From NCBI GenBank assembly GCA_003158115.1, contig PMGM01000027.1:4023-37710 (forward strand): a DNA stretch of 33,688 nucleotides, given 5' to 3'. The stretch is from Methanobacterium sp. Lineage in GTDB: Archaea; Methanobacteriota; Methanobacteria; Methanobacteriales; Methanobacteriaceae. This document shows positions 1 through 8,949 of this stretch, in pieces; the first letter of the stretch is position 1, and each line of letters opens with the position of its first letter. Made by a program: the position numbers and the translations under genes. The notes beneath the pieces are model-generated. The model was not told where the DNA came from. It made no database searches and worked only from the letters and a program-made list of their open reading frames with translations.

Positions 1-462
1 TATGGCTTGAATAACAGACTCAACATCTAAAGTGTTGGATGGTACATCCCACTTAGCGTATACTGGAACAGCGTCTTGGATTTTTAGTGTATACTCATAG
101 TACATGTAACCGGGAATAGGAACAATGAATTCATCTCCAGGTTCTATAAAAGCTTTTCCAAGCACATCTAATATTTCATCAGCACCATCACCGCCTAAAA
201 TAACATTTGATGGGGAAACTCCGGAATATAATGCAATATCTTTGATTAAACCATTTAAATTTGTTTCAGGATATTGACTTATTAGTTCAAGATTCTTTTT
301 TAAAGCTTCAACAGCCATGGGTGACGGTCCAATTGGATTCTCGTTTGAGCCGAGTTTTATTATCTTTTTTGGTTCCAGATCATAATTAGCAGCTATTTCC
401 TCGATAGATTTACCAGGAACATAAGGATCAAGTTTTTTCACAACTTTACTTGGGTTAATCAT
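1..462 (-). CDS. hisC: Histidinol-phosphate aminotransferase, N-terminal part (cut by window edge)
   Basis: PLP-dependent class I/II aminotransferase that converts imidazole-acetol phosphate plus glutamate to histidinol phosphate in histidine synthesis. Only the first 154 residues are visible; the C-terminal half with the PLP lysine lies outside the window. The reading frame starts MINPSKVVKKLDPYVPGK and contains the HisC substrate-binding segment KLGSNENPIGPSP near residue 36 and the GGDGADEIL segment near residue 90, both typical of HisC. The start ATG lies inside the end of the upstream gamma-carbonic-anhydrase-like gene (8-base overlap), so translation is probably coupled. A related aminotransferase acting on another substrate cannot be excluded from the N-terminus alone. 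Confidence 0.85.
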   Translation of the reverse strand, partial: MINPSKVVKKLDPYVPGKSIEEIAANYDLEPKKIIKLGSNENPIGPSPMAVEALKKNLELISQYPETNLNGLIKDIALYSGVSPSNVILGGDGADEILDVLGKAFIEPGDEFIVPIPGYMYYEYTLKIQDAVPVYAKWDVPSNTLDVESVIQAI

Positions 463-937
463 TTAATTCACTCTTAATTCTAGCCATTTCTACATATGTG
501 ATAGCATTATCTTTTATACTCTTGATTTGATCTTGGTTAAGTGTTCTAACAGCTTTTGCAGGAACACCTAATATTAAACTATTTTCAGGAAATTCATGCC
601 CCTCTGTTACTACTGCCCCCGCCCCAACTATACTATTTTTCTTTATGGTTGCACCATTAAGAACAGTTGCATTCATCCCGATTATACAGTTATCTTCGAT
701 ATTGCAACCGTGAAGTACGGCTGCGTGCCCAACAGAAACGTAATTCCCGATATTCAATGGATAACCTGTAGATGAATGTAAAACACAATTATCCTGAACA
801 TTTGAACATTTACCAATTTCTAAAGGTTCAATATCTCCTCTTAATACTGCATTAAACCATACTGATGATTTATTGTCTATGTTAACTTTCCCATCTATAA
901 CTGCACCTTTAAATACAACAAAGCTTTCTTTAATCAT
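455..937 (-). CDS. Gamma-carbonic-anhydrase-like hexapeptide-repeat protein
   Basis: Left-handed beta-helix protein of the gamma carbonic anhydrase/YrdA family, about 160 residues. Counting from the chosen start, the RGD motif is at residues 33-35 and three histidines at about 54, 71 and 76 match the family zinc ligands (H, then H-x4-H). Hexapeptide repeats run to about residue 140. It lacks the long acidic loop of the Methanosarcina Cam enzyme, so it resembles the CamH/YrdA-like branch, for which carbonic anhydrase activity is not assured. An in-frame ATG exists 10 codons upstream (967), but AAGGAAG sits 5 bases before the ATG at 937 and nothing similar precedes 967. It lies between the glmU-like gene and hisC on the same strand. 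Confidence 0.8.
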   Translation of the reverse strand: MIKESFVVFKGAVIDGKVNIDNKSSVWFNAVLRGDIEPLEIGKCSNVQDNCVLHSSTGYPLNIGNYVSVGHAAVLHGCNIEDNCIIGMNATVLNGATIKKNSIVGAGAVVTEGHEFPENSLILGVPAKAVRTLNQDQIKSIKDNAITYVEMARIKSELND

Positions 938-992
938 GTTATCTTCCTTTGAAATAAATTTATTCAATATTTTTGATAATTTTGGTTGGGTT

Positions 993-2267
993 TTATCTGT
1001 TATTTGTGATAATGTAATGTTCTTGAAGGGGTATCAAAACTTTGTTTGATTCTAGATCTTTACTAACAATTGCTCCGGCCCCAATCCTTGAGTTAACTCC
1101 TATTTTTACGCCAGGATTGAAACTAGAGTTTATACCAGTTTTAACTCCATCTCCAAAGACAACTCCCATTTTACGGCGGCCTGAATCTATTTTATCGCCT
1201 TTTACTCTGATTTTAACGTTTTTATCGTCAAATCGAAGATTTGCAATGTTTGTTCCAGCTGCAATATTGCATTTAGATCCAATAATGGAATCACCAACGT
1301 AGGTAAGATGATTGACATTAGTATGGTCCATTATGATCGAATTTTTAATTTCAACTGCATTTCCTGCGCTAACATTATTGCCTAAACTTGTATATTTTCT
1401 TAATAATGTGTTTGGACCTATATCACAGTTTTCGCCGATGTATACGGGTCCCATTATATATGTACCAGATCTAATTATGGTATTTTTTCCAATAAAAACT
1501 GGTCCATGTATTATGACCCTTTCTTCTAGTTCTCCCTGGATATCAGTTTTTAACTCTTTAAGAAAATGTTCATTAACATCTAATAGTTCCCAAGGTCTTC
1601 CAATATCTATCCAGTTATTTTTAGATCTTAGACCCAGAACCTTCTCACCATTTTTCATCTGAATTAGAAGTGAGTCGGTTATTTCATACTCACCACGTTG
1701 GGATTTTTCAGTCTTTTCTATGGCTTCAAATATCTGGTTACTAAAGAGATATATCCCTGCATTTATTAGGTTGCTTGGAGCTTCTCCTGGTCCTGGTTTT
1801 TCAATTATGTTGATTATTCTATCTCCATCAAGTTCAACAACACCAAAAGATGATGGATCATCAACTTCTGTTAATACAAGTACTGATTTAGCATTTTCTG
1901 CCTGATATTTTTTTATAAGATCCTTGATTAGGATAGGATCCACAATAATATCCCCGTTTAATACTATGAAACTCTCTTCAACAGTACCCCTTGTGGATCC
2001 TATTGCATGTGCAGTTCCAAGACGTTGTTCTTGTGTTACATAATTTATATTAACACCTAAATGTGTACCATTTCTGAAATGATCTTTAATAATTTCTTCA
2101 CGATATCCAACAACCATGGTAATATCTTTGATACCTGCATCCCGAAGCGATTCAACATTGTACTGTAAAATTGGTTTTCCACCAACTTGAAGCATTGTTT
2201 TTGGTTTCGTAACGGTCAGTGGTCTCATTCTTGTTCCTTCACCTGCTGTCAATATAACTGCCTTCAT
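993..2267 (-). CDS. glmU: Bifunctional sugar-1-phosphate nucleotidylyltransferase/acetyltransferase, GlmU-like
   Basis: Two-domain enzyme of 424 residues. The N-terminal nucleotidyltransferase has the signature LTAGEGTRMRPLT followed by KPK (residues 6-23) and the metal-binding NGDI near residue 104. The C-terminal part from about residue 250 is a left-handed beta-helix acetyltransferase ending in GAGAIVSKD. In archaea this arrangement makes UDP-GlcNAc from glucosamine-1-phosphate, and the next gene upstream is glmM, which supplies that substrate. UDP-GlcNAc would feed pseudomurein and glycan synthesis. AGAGGT lies 7 bases before the ATG. Glucose- or other sugar-1-phosphate specificity is an alternative, because archaeal members of this family are promiscuous. 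Confidence 0.85.
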   Translation of the reverse strand: MKAVILTAGEGTRMRPLTVTKPKTMLQVGGKPILQYNVESLRDAGIKDITMVVGYREEIIKDHFRNGTHLGVNINYVTQEQRLGTAHAIGSTRGTVEESFIVLNGDIIVDPILIKDLIKKYQAENAKSVLVLTEVDDPSSFGVVELDGDRIINIIEKPGPGEAPSNLINAGIYLFSNQIFEAIEKTEKSQRGEYEITDSLLIQMKNGEKVLGLRSKNNWIDIGRPWELLDVNEHFLKELKTDIQGELEERVIIHGPVFIGKNTIIRSGTYIMGPVYIGENCDIGPNTLLRKYTSLGNNVSAGNAVEIKNSIIMDHTNVNHLTYVGDSIIGSKCNIAAGTNIANLRFDDKNVKIRVKGDKIDSGRRKMGVVFGDGVKTGINSSFNPGVKIGVNSRIGAGAIVSKDLESNKVLIPLQEHYIITNNR

Positions 2268-2490
2268 ATTAAATACCTCTCAAAATCCCGTTTATCCCAT
2301 AAATCTAATTCTGTTAGCATAATTTCTAATAGATATGTATAATGTTGTATTCATCCTTTTAATAAATTTTGACTCTAAATAAAATCTTTAGTTTTACAAA
2401 AATAAATAAAAATAATAAATATTTGTTGATTTTGTAGAAAAGATAATTAAAAAAAATATATTTAATTTTAGAAATTGTAAAAAAATAAAT

Positions 2491-3846
2491 TTATAGTAAC
2501 CCTTTGATGAACTCTGAACATTGATCCCTTATCATCTGGGCCTTCTCATTACTGGTTGCTTCTAAAGTGATCCGGATGTAGGATTCTGTACCTGAGGGTC
2601 TTATAAGTACCCAACTTCCATCTGTCATTGTAATTCTGACACCGTCTATGCGATTTACATTGATTACATCGTCAAGAATAATATGAAGTTTTTCTTCAAC
2701 ACTCTTCATTATAAGTTCTTTTTGTTTTTCTTCACAATTCACCTTATCCCTTATGGTAGGATAACTAGGGACTGCATCAAGCTGTTTAGATAGTGGGCCA
2801 TATTTTTGTACTAATTCAATAACTCTTATTGCAGAGAGTATACCATCTGGACACATGCAAAAATTTGGATGTATCCACGTTCCGGAAGGTTCTCCACCAA
2901 ATTGTGCCTCATGTTCTTCAATTGATTCTGCAACATGGACATCGCCAACTTTAGTTCTTATAACAACTCCGCCAACTTCATCCATACATTTATCAGTGCA
3001 GAGCGATGCATCAACGGTTGTAACAACTTTGCCCCCAATTTCACGTGATATTATTGCTAATAATTTGTCAAAATCGGCCATACGGCCTTTTTCATCTATG
3101 GCTATCATCCTATCAGCGTCGCCGTCATGTGCTATTCCAATATCTGCTTTGGTAGCTTTGACCACTTTCATAAGTTCTTGAAGATTTTTTTCCGATGGTT
3201 CAGGCAGTCTTCCTGGGAAGAATCCATCCGGCTGTGAGTTAATAGCTAAAACTGAACAACCTGCCTTTCTGAGAATTAATGGGGATAAATATGATGCAGC
3301 TCCATTTGCACAATCTACTACAACTTTAATACCGGGCTTTACAGCGGATTGATTTAGGAGATCTTTAATATATTCTGAGACAACATATTTTACTTCTTCA
3401 ATCTTTCCTATATCTTTCCACGTTACGGTATTAAAGTTTTTATTGTGGATAATCTCTTCTATAACCCGCTCCTGATCCTGCCTATAGGCCATTCCATCAG
3501 GATTCCATAACTTTATTCCGTTATATTCTGGAGGATTATGGGATGCTGTAATCATTACACCAGCATCTGCTTTAAGTTTCATTGTTGCGTAACCAACAAG
3601 TGGTGTAGGTGCCATTCCCATTTTAAGAACTGTAAAACCGCATTGTAATATTCCTGCAGTAACAGCATTTTCAATCATCACATTAGATGTTCTTGAATCA
3701 TAGCCTAAAACTATTTTAGATCCTTTACCGCCAGCATATGTTGCAATTGCCATACCCACATTAACTGCAACCTCTAGTGTAATATCTGAACCTATTTTTC
3801 CTCTGATGCCTGATGTACCAAAAAGTTTTGGAATTTCACGTACCAT
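2491..3846 (-). CDS. glmM: Phosphoglucosamine mutase
   Basis: Alpha-D-phosphohexomutase of 451 residues that interconverts glucosamine-6-phosphate and glucosamine-1-phosphate. Visible family motifs are the phosphoserine loop TASHNPPEYNG (Ser102), the Mg-binding DGDADR (residues 241-246) and the phosphate-binding RPSGTESYIRI near the C-terminus. The N-terminal LFGTSGIRG is typical of archaeal GlmM/ManB proteins. GAGGT lies 7 bases before the ATG. A gap of 223 AT-rich bases separates it from the glmU-like gene, so the two may have separate transcripts although they act in sequence. Phosphomannomutase activity is a possible alternative or additional function. Confidence 0.87.
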   Translation of the reverse strand: MVREIPKLFGTSGIRGKIGSDITLEVAVNVGMAIATYAGGKGSKIVLGYDSRTSNVMIENAVTAGILQCGFTVLKMGMAPTPLVGYATMKLKADAGVMITASHNPPEYNGIKLWNPDGMAYRQDQERVIEEIIHNKNFNTVTWKDIGKIEEVKYVVSEYIKDLLNQSAVKPGIKVVVDCANGAASYLSPLILRKAGCSVLAINSQPDGFFPGRLPEPSEKNLQELMKVVKATKADIGIAHDGDADRMIAIDEKGRMADFDKLLAIISREIGGKVVTTVDASLCTDKCMDEVGGVVIRTKVGDVHVAESIEEHEAQFGGEPSGTWIHPNFCMCPDGILSAIRVIELVQKYGPLSKQLDAVPSYPTIRDKVNCEEKQKELIMKSVEEKLHIILDDVINVNRIDGVRITMTDGSWVLIRPSGTESYIRITLEATSNEKAQMIRDQCSEFIKGLL

Positions 3847-3859
3847 TATTGTAACCTCT

Positions 3860-5086
3860 TTATGCTCCGAATTTGGTTGATAGGTTCATGAGATCCATGA
3901 GTATATCCATGATATTGTTTCCTCTGATCCTGCACAATCCACCCTTTGCCACACTTCTTTCATTGAATTTTTTCACATCATCGACACGTACTTCTGGTCC
4001 ACAAATAACTATTGGAACAGGATCTCCTGTATGATCCATGGTAGATATTGGAGTGGAGTGATCAGCAGTCAATATGAAGTAAACATCCTCTATTTGCATG
4101 AGATCTCCTATAACAGCATCAACTTTCTCAATAAATTTGATTTTTTCTTCCATTTGACCGTCATGACCTGCTTCATCGGCACCATCTACATTAATCAGCA
4201 TAAAATCATAGTCCTTTGAAGCGGTTTCTAAAATGCCATTTTTTATATTCTCCAGGTTGGTGTCAATACCACCTGTTGCACCTTCAATATCGACTAGTTC
4301 CATACCAGCGATTTTGGCTATTCCTTTGATTAATCCTGTTTCAGCAATACAAACAGGTTTCAAACCATATTTTTCACCAAATGGTTGAACATTAGGAACT
4401 GCACCAGCACCCCTTGGAATGATTATATTAGCAGGATGTTTTCCTGCATCTATTAGTTTCAAATTCAGAGGATGATTTTTGAGTACTTCATAGGATTCTT
4501 TAACTATTTTATTTAGAATATTTGCAGTTTTATTAGCTTCTTGGGATCCATCTAAGGCTACAACCATCTTTGGAGCTTTTCCCTCATGTTTTGGATCTGC
4601 ATCCGAAACCTTATCTGAAAGACCAGGGCCCCTAAGAACTAAGACAGCTCTATGACCAGTTGATTCTTTAAATATGACCTTAACATCTTGATCAACATTA
4701 ATACCATTTATAGATCTGGCCAGCTCTTCAGTTCCTTTCCTTATTCTTCCTGCACGTCTGTCAGTAATAATCCCATTCTCATCTGCTGTTGAAAAATTGC
4801 ATCTGAATGCTATATCTCCGGGGAGAACATCCACCCCAACTCCTGCAGCTTCAAAAGGGCCTCGACCTGTATAAACTTCATAAGGGTTATATCCAAGTAT
4901 AGATATATGTGATGTATCGCTTCCAGGCCGTATACCTGGTTTTATTGGATCCATAATTCCACATATTCCGTTTTCTGCCATTTTATCCATATTGGGTGTT
5001 ATTGCAGATTCTAGGGGTGTTTTGTATCCTAGTGCTTTTAGGGGACGATCTCCCATCCCGTCTATGATCATTATGATTCCTTTCAT
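3860..5086 (-). CDS. apgM: 2,3-bisphosphoglycerate-independent phosphoglycerate mutase, archaeal type
   Basis: Alkaline-phosphatase-superfamily mutase of 408 residues that interconverts 3- and 2-phosphoglycerate; the archaeal ApgM form is shorter than the bacterial GpmI. The protein begins [15 protein letters not shown] with the metal-binding Asp at residue 9, followed by the nucleophile region [13 protein letters not shown] (56-68). Late metal ligands are visible in [10 protein letters not shown] and TADHSTP. GGTGA precedes the ATG closely and the DUF92 gene stops 8 bases upstream, which indicates co-transcription with DUF92 and ribosomal protein S3ae. In methanogens the enzyme works mainly in the gluconeogenic direction. 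Confidence 0.93.
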   Translation of the reverse strand: MKGIIMIIDGMGDRPLKALGYKTPLESAITPNMDKMAENGICGIMDPIKPGIRPGSDTSHISILGYNPYEVYTGRGPFEAAGVGVDVLPGDIAFRCNFSTADENGIITDRRAGRIRKGTEELARSINGINVDQDVKVIFKESTGHRAVLVLRGPGLSDKVSDADPKHEGKAPKMVVALDGSQEANKTANILNKIVKESYEVLKNHPLNLKLIDAGKHPANIIIPRGAGAVPNVQPFGEKYGLKPVCIAETGLIKGIAKIAGMELVDIEGATGGIDTNLENIKNGILETASKDYDFMLINVDGADEAGHDGQMEEKIKFIEKVDAVIGDLMQIEDVYFILTADHSTPISTMDHTGDPVPIVICGPEVRVDDVKKFNERSVAKGGLCRIRGNNIMDILMDLMNLSTKFGA

Positions 5087-5094
5087 TTTATCAC

Positions 5095-5763
5095 CTAAAC
5101 CATGATGATGCCTAAGGCAGCTCCTGTGATTGTAGCTATTAGATTTACGTACTCGTTGGAAATATAATTTCTTCGTTCTAATACTGCTCCGAGTATACTG
5201 TCTACAAAGCAGCCAACGGTACCTGCTATTATAGAGATTTTAAGAGTTAAGAATGGATCAGGGATTATTCCTAACAGATAGGCTGCTACTCCTATTATCC
5301 CTGCACCAATAATTCCTGCGGCGGTTCCAAGCACGGAAATTCCACCATCTGTTCCTGGAGGCACTTTTTTAAATGTTGTTATGAGTCTTGGCTGTACAGT
5401 AACACCAATTTCACTTGCAAGTGTATCTGCTGTTGCTGTTGCTATTGAACCAATAAATCCTCCATAGTTTCCAAAGGCGGCCATTATAAATGGCACTATC
5501 CCATTAGAAATAACATTTTTCAGTGTTCTTGTACCTTCATAAACACCGATATCTTTCTTATATTGGTGTTTATATTTGGTTGAAACAAGTCCAAGAATCA
5601 GGAAAAGGAATATTAAAATAAGCCAGTGTACACCGGCTGTAAAAATAATTACTATACCCATTATAATCATGAAAATGGATCCGAAGAGATCAAGGGCCTT
5701 TCTCCAGTAGGTAATAATACCCATGACCACTATAAGGAACACATATTCCAGAGGATTAATCAT
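5095..5763 (-). CDS. DUF92/TIGR00297 family integral membrane protein
   Basis: Hydrophobic protein of 222 residues with about six membrane segments. The central stretch FGNYGGFIGSIATATADTLASEIG and the nearby PPGTDGGIS match the DUF92 family, whose plant homologues include VTE6, a phytyl-phosphate kinase. An archaeal role in isoprenoid phosphate metabolism is therefore conceivable but is inference only. GGGAG precedes the ATG by four bases, S3ae ends 15 bases upstream and apgM starts 8 bases downstream, so this is an operon member. Confidence 0.83.
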   Translation of the reverse strand: MINPLEYVFLIVVMGIITYWRKALDLFGSIFMIIMGIVIIFTAGVHWLILIFLFLILGLVSTKYKHQYKKDIGVYEGTRTLKNVISNGIVPFIMAAFGNYGGFIGSIATATADTLASEIGVTVQPRLITTFKKVPPGTDGGISVLGTAAGIIGAGIIGVAAYLLGIIPDPFLTLKISIIAGTVGCFVDSILGAVLERRNYISNEYVNLIATITGAALGIIMV

Positions 5764-5778
5764 TTAACTCCCGCGTTA

Positions 5779-6363
5779 TTATTTTTCTTCAATTACACGA
5801 GTTTTAATGGTTTCAACACGTTTTAGAGGATAAATCTTTTTAGATTCGTGGTAAATGTGTGATGCCATTTTACCGCCTAGAACATCTTCAATGAGTTCTT
5901 GGAAGTTTTTATCCTTAGCTGCGTTTTGGACCATTTTTTCCATGGTTTCCCTTATAAATTTCTGTTGGGAAGATTTAGCCCTTTTAATTGTAATAGCAAG
6001 CACATGAATCTTTAGCTTTATACCATCTTTTGATGTGACATTGACTATTGCATCTATACGGCTTGTTCCCCTTCTTATCATACTTCTGACATAGTCGGTT
6101 GTAACCTGATGCCCAACAAATTCTGTGTTTGCTGTGGTTCCAGCAACATTTCTAATCTGGAAGAAAAGTTTAATATACTGTTTACTGAAGTCTCCAGTGA
6201 GTTCACGAAGTGAAGATTCAACTGTTCTTCTAACCAGAAGTTCAGGGTCTCTTGCAGGTGTTGTACCTATTTCTGCATCTCCAAAATCTTTAGGAGTCAT
6301 TATCGTGTACCATTCTTTTTCTTTCCAAGTATCTCTTACTCTTCTACGTCTTGCTTTAGCCAT
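5779..6363 (-). CDS. rps3ae: 30S ribosomal protein S3ae (eS1)
   Basis: Small-subunit ribosomal protein of 194 residues, full length for archaeal eS1. Recognisable blocks are MAKARRRRVRDTWKEKEWY at the N-terminus, ARDPELLVRRTVESSLREL, and the basic RRGTSRIDAIV segment near the middle. GAGTGA lies just before the ATG, and an AT-rich TATA-like element (ATAAATTTATA) lies at about 6382-6392, close upstream. This is probably the first gene of the S3ae-DUF92-apgM transcript. Confidence 0.96.
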   Translation of the reverse strand: MAKARRRRVRDTWKEKEWYTIMTPKDFGDAEIGTTPARDPELLVRRTVESSLRELTGDFSKQYIKLFFQIRNVAGTTANTEFVGHQVTTDYVRSMIRRGTSRIDAIVNVTSKDGIKLKIHVLAITIKRAKSSQQKFIRETMEKMVQNAAKDKNFQELIEDVLGGKMASHIYHESKKIYPLKRVETIKTRVIEEK

Positions 6364-6695
6364 TCTATCACTCTTACCTGTATAAATTTATAATTAAAAA
6401 CTCATATTTGGGATATAATACAAAAAATCATAATCAAGTATTTAGATTAAAATCATTTATTTTATAACTCTTATTCATGTTTTATAAATATTGTTGAAGA
6501 TCCATTACCTGATCATGTAACAATTTTAAAAACAGTATTAGGATTGATATCTACACCGTGCTTATTGAATTTAACTTCATGGTATATAGTTTTTATCATG
6601 GGAACAGATCTTTAATCAAATATTAAAATTTTTGTAACGACTTAAAAAATAATAATGATATTCTATAGGATTTAGTTTATATTTGCTTAAATCTT
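6364..6695. other. Intergenic region with a short possible gene remnant
   Basis: AT-rich gap between S3ae and the flavodoxin gene. It contains the S3ae promoter region. On the plus strand an open frame of about 55 codons (6451-6615) has no ATG, GTG or TTG start in its first part. Its last 40 residues read like a soluble segment followed by a hydrophobic helix. This could be the stub of a lost membrane-protein gene or chance; I cannot assign a family. Confidence 0.3.
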
Positions 6696-7157
6696 CTATT
6701 TATCAGTTAAATCTTCTACTAATTCTTTAATAAAAATTTCAGCATTTTTAAGGTCTTCTGAATTTGGCCTACCTTTGTTAATGCCTCCAATTAATTTTAA
6801 TGGGCCCCAAACATCAAATGCTTTGCATGAGAATTTTCCCACAACTTCAAAACCGTGTTCTGAAAGTAACTCTGATATAGCATCGATGTATTTTGGATTT
6901 TCCTTACCACTGGTGGTGAATACGAATGCATTTCGTTTTTTTACATGGGGTAAACTATCTATAAATTCTATAAGCTCTTTGTTTGCTTTGCCGTAATAGA
7001 TTCCAGAGCCAAAGCCTATTAAATCGTAGTCCAAGATGTTGTAACCATCCACTTTGTCGTATTTAATCAGGTCTGCATCAATTGCTGTTGCCATTGTTTT
7101 TGCAATTTTCTCTGTGTTTCCACGGTGAACTGAGTTGTATGTTATTAATACTTTCAT
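6696..7157 (-). CDS. Flavodoxin-domain protein
   Basis: Single-domain flavodoxin fold, 153 residues. The N-terminal strand MKVLITYNSVHRGNTEKIA carries the FMN phosphate-binding loop, and FGSGIYYGKANKEL and VFTTSGKE match the other FMN-contacting loops. It resembles methanogen and clostridial proteins annotated as flavodoxin or menaquinone-dependent protoporphyrinogen-oxidase-like. It would carry electrons in the cytoplasm; its partner is unknown. GGTG is seen 8 bases before the ATG. An ATATATAT element near 7216-7225 on the minus strand may be its TATA box. Confidence 0.85.
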   Translation of the reverse strand: MKVLITYNSVHRGNTEKIAKTMATAIDADLIKYDKVDGYNILDYDLIGFGSGIYYGKANKELIEFIDSLPHVKKRNAFVFTTSGKENPKYIDAISELLSEHGFEVVGKFSCKAFDVWGPLKLIGGINKGRPNSEDLKNAEIFIKELVEDLTDK

Positions 7158-7242
7158 TTTTTAGGCACCTAATAATTATATTTAAAATTGATTGTAGATT
7201 AATTTATTATTGTATATATATTTATTTTACCTTTATCCCATT

Positions 7243-7578
7243 CTAGAAGTTCAATGGTTTGTTCATAAATTTTTCATGCTCAACAAATCTAGTTAAAACC
7301 TCTTCTACTGGTCCTTTATCTTCAACAACCTTTTTACCCATACTTTTTAGCCCGGGTTTTGCAGTCATTCCTATCTGTAAACATATAACAACATCACAGT
7401 CATCAACTACTTTTAGAGATTTTCCCCATTGATGTTTTTCACCTGGAATTTTAATAGATTCCCGCCTATCAATAAATTCTGTTTTTTCCCCATTGAATTC
7501 GTAGATAAGAAATTTCTGAGCCCTTCCAAAATGTTGAGTAAATTTTTCATCATCTGTAACCGAAACTGCTATTCTCAT
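7243..7578 (-). CDS. NifX/NifB-type dinitrogenase iron-molybdenum cofactor domain protein
   Basis: Small protein of 111 residues, beginning MRIAVSVTDDEKFTQHFGRA, the usual opening of the NifX/NifY/NafY cofactor-binding domain (RNase H-like fold). GDHFGR-type and CQIGMTAKPGL-type blocks are present as QHFGRAQKF and CLQIGMTAKPG. In methanogens such solitary proteins occur widely outside nif clusters and no nif gene is visible here, so a general metallocluster or redox role is more likely than nitrogen fixation. A longer in-frame start exists at 7668, but AGAGGTAG lies 5 bases before the ATG at 7578. The methyltransferase gene upstream stops one base before this start, so the pair is co-transcribed. 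Confidence 0.83.
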   Translation of the reverse strand: MRIAVSVTDDEKFTQHFGRAQKFLIYEFNGEKTEFIDRRESIKIPGEKHQWGKSLKVVDDCDVVICLQIGMTAKPGLKSMGKKVVEDKGPVEEVLTRFVEHEKFMNKPLNF

Positions 7579-7579
7579 A

Positions 7580-8335
7580 TTATCTACCTCTTTCAGTATT
7601 TTTAATCCCCACATATACTGGTCTTTCACATTCTCCACTTTTCCATGTTTCAAATGTGAAATTCCCATATATATAAGTTTTAAATCCTATTTTTTCCATT
7701 ATTTTATTAACTTTGTCTATTTCAAAAACACCTAACTTGTGTTCGTCTATATCAAAATCAAATTCATCATTATCTTTCACAAGAAAAACGAAATTAGCAT
7801 TGAAAATTCCGTTTTCTAGTCTAGATTGGCATATCCTTGCGATTTTAAGTTCTTCTTCAACCACAGTGTCTACACTAACAATTCCTTCGATCCAATTATC
7901 TGTATTAAAACTTAAATCATAGATTAAAATTCCACCATTTTCCATATGATTATAGAAATTCGTTAGGGTACATTCAAGTTCTTTATAACTGGTGTTATAA
8001 TGAATCGCTGAAAATATACAGATGATAACATCAAACTTAGATATAATTTCCAGTTGTTTCATGTCACCATGGACAAAATTTGCTTCTACAACCTTTTCAC
8101 GTGCTATCTTAAGCATATTTTCATTTATATCTACACCTGTGATATTGAAATTATTTTTAAGAATCAGAGCATGCGATCCTGTTCCACAGGCCACATCTAA
8201 TAGTTCAACCCCGGAACTAGTTTTATGTTTATTTACAGCCCAATTTATGAATTCAGATTCTCCTTCATAATCAACATATGCATATATTTTATCGTAATAT
8301 GCGGCGTACTTCTCATAAAGCTGTCCATTTGACAT
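7580..8335 (-). CDS. Class I SAM-dependent methyltransferase
   Basis: Rossmann-fold methyltransferase of 251 residues. It opens YEKYAAYYDKIY, then has the SAM-binding motif I LLDVACGTGSHA near residue 46, the acidic ITGVDIN strand end and the HGDMKQL motif. The substrate is unknown; the overall pattern resembles the small-molecule methyltransferases found beside unrelated genes in methanogens. It ends one base before the NifX-type gene. The upstream Shine-Dalgarno sequence is weak (CGGTAAAATC before the ATG). Confidence 0.82.
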   Translation of the reverse strand: MSNGQLYEKYAAYYDKIYAYVDYEGESEFINWAVNKHKTSSGVELLDVACGTGSHALILKNNFNITGVDINENMLKIAREKVVEANFVHGDMKQLEIISKFDVIICIFSAIHYNTSYKELECTLTNFYNHMENGGILIYDLSFNTDNWIEGIVSVDTVVEEELKIARICQSRLENGIFNANFVFLVKDNDEFDFDIDEHKLGVFEIDKVNKIMEKIGFKTYIYGNFTFETWKSGECERPVYVGIKNTERGR

Positions 8336-8357
8336 GATTTTACCGTTTATAAAAATT

Positions 8358-8949
8358 TTATTGATACAATTCTATAAAATCTACACTATTTTGGTGATGA
8401 GTTTTAGCAACGTTTTTTCCGAAATTTCTTATAGTTTGCATACCCTCTTCATCTTTGACTGCATCTCCTTTTTCTCTTCCAAATACCATATTCCAATAGG
8501 TTGAACCGGGTACTATCATTTCATTTATTAAGTAAAACATCAGAAGTTCTTGAATTGTGGATGTTTGTCCTCCACGACTTGCAACTGCAATTGGCCCACC
8601 AACTTTCCATGAAAGAAATCTGTCAGTGTTCATTGAAACGTATCCGATTCTCTGTAGTGCTGCCATTAAATCTCCCCTCGCTGTTCCAAAGTATACTGGA
8701 GTTCCTACTATGAAACCTTTAGAATCTCTTATTTTATCTATTATTCCGTTTAATCCATCGTCTATCTTACATTTCTTGATTTTTGCACATTTACCACACG
8801 CGTGACAGGATTCAATATTTTTATTTTGTAAATAAATGATCTCAGTTTTCAATCCATGTTTTTTTATTGTATCAGCACATTTTGAGAGTACCTGAGCAGT
8901 ATTACCATTTTTACGTGTGACTTGCACATATAAAAAGAACTTTTTCCAT
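8358..8949 (-). pseudogene. Iron-sulfur flavoprotein (FMN reductase family) with a single-base frameshift near its start
   Basis: Cytoplasmic FMN-binding flavodoxin-like protein with the compact cluster motif C-x2-C-x2-C-x5-C (CHACGKC, then CKIDD), typical of the Methanosarcina iron-sulfur flavoprotein Isf. Translation from the ATG at 8949, which has GAGGT 7 bases upstream, gives MEKVLFICASH and then stops. The rest of the protein is in another frame, from RKNGNTAQVLS onward. Deleting one base at about 8918 restores MEKVLFICASPRKNGNT, the canonical FMN-phosphate loop. The alternative in-frame start at 8963 would give an unrelated N-terminus without that loop. The remainder (GTPVYFGTARGDL, ASRGGQTST) is intact to the C-terminus. 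The frameshift is either recent inactivation or a sequence error. Confidence 0.8.

Noticed and set aside
1042..1905. Plus-strand open frames opposite the glmU-like gene
   Set aside because: Shadow frames; the minus strand carries complete nucleotidyltransferase and acetyltransferase motifs.
7243..7668. Evidence for a nitrogen fixation locus from the NifX-type protein
   Set aside because: No nifH, nifD, nifK, nifE, nifN or nifB is present nearby, and solitary proteins of this domain are common in methanogens that do not fix nitrogen.
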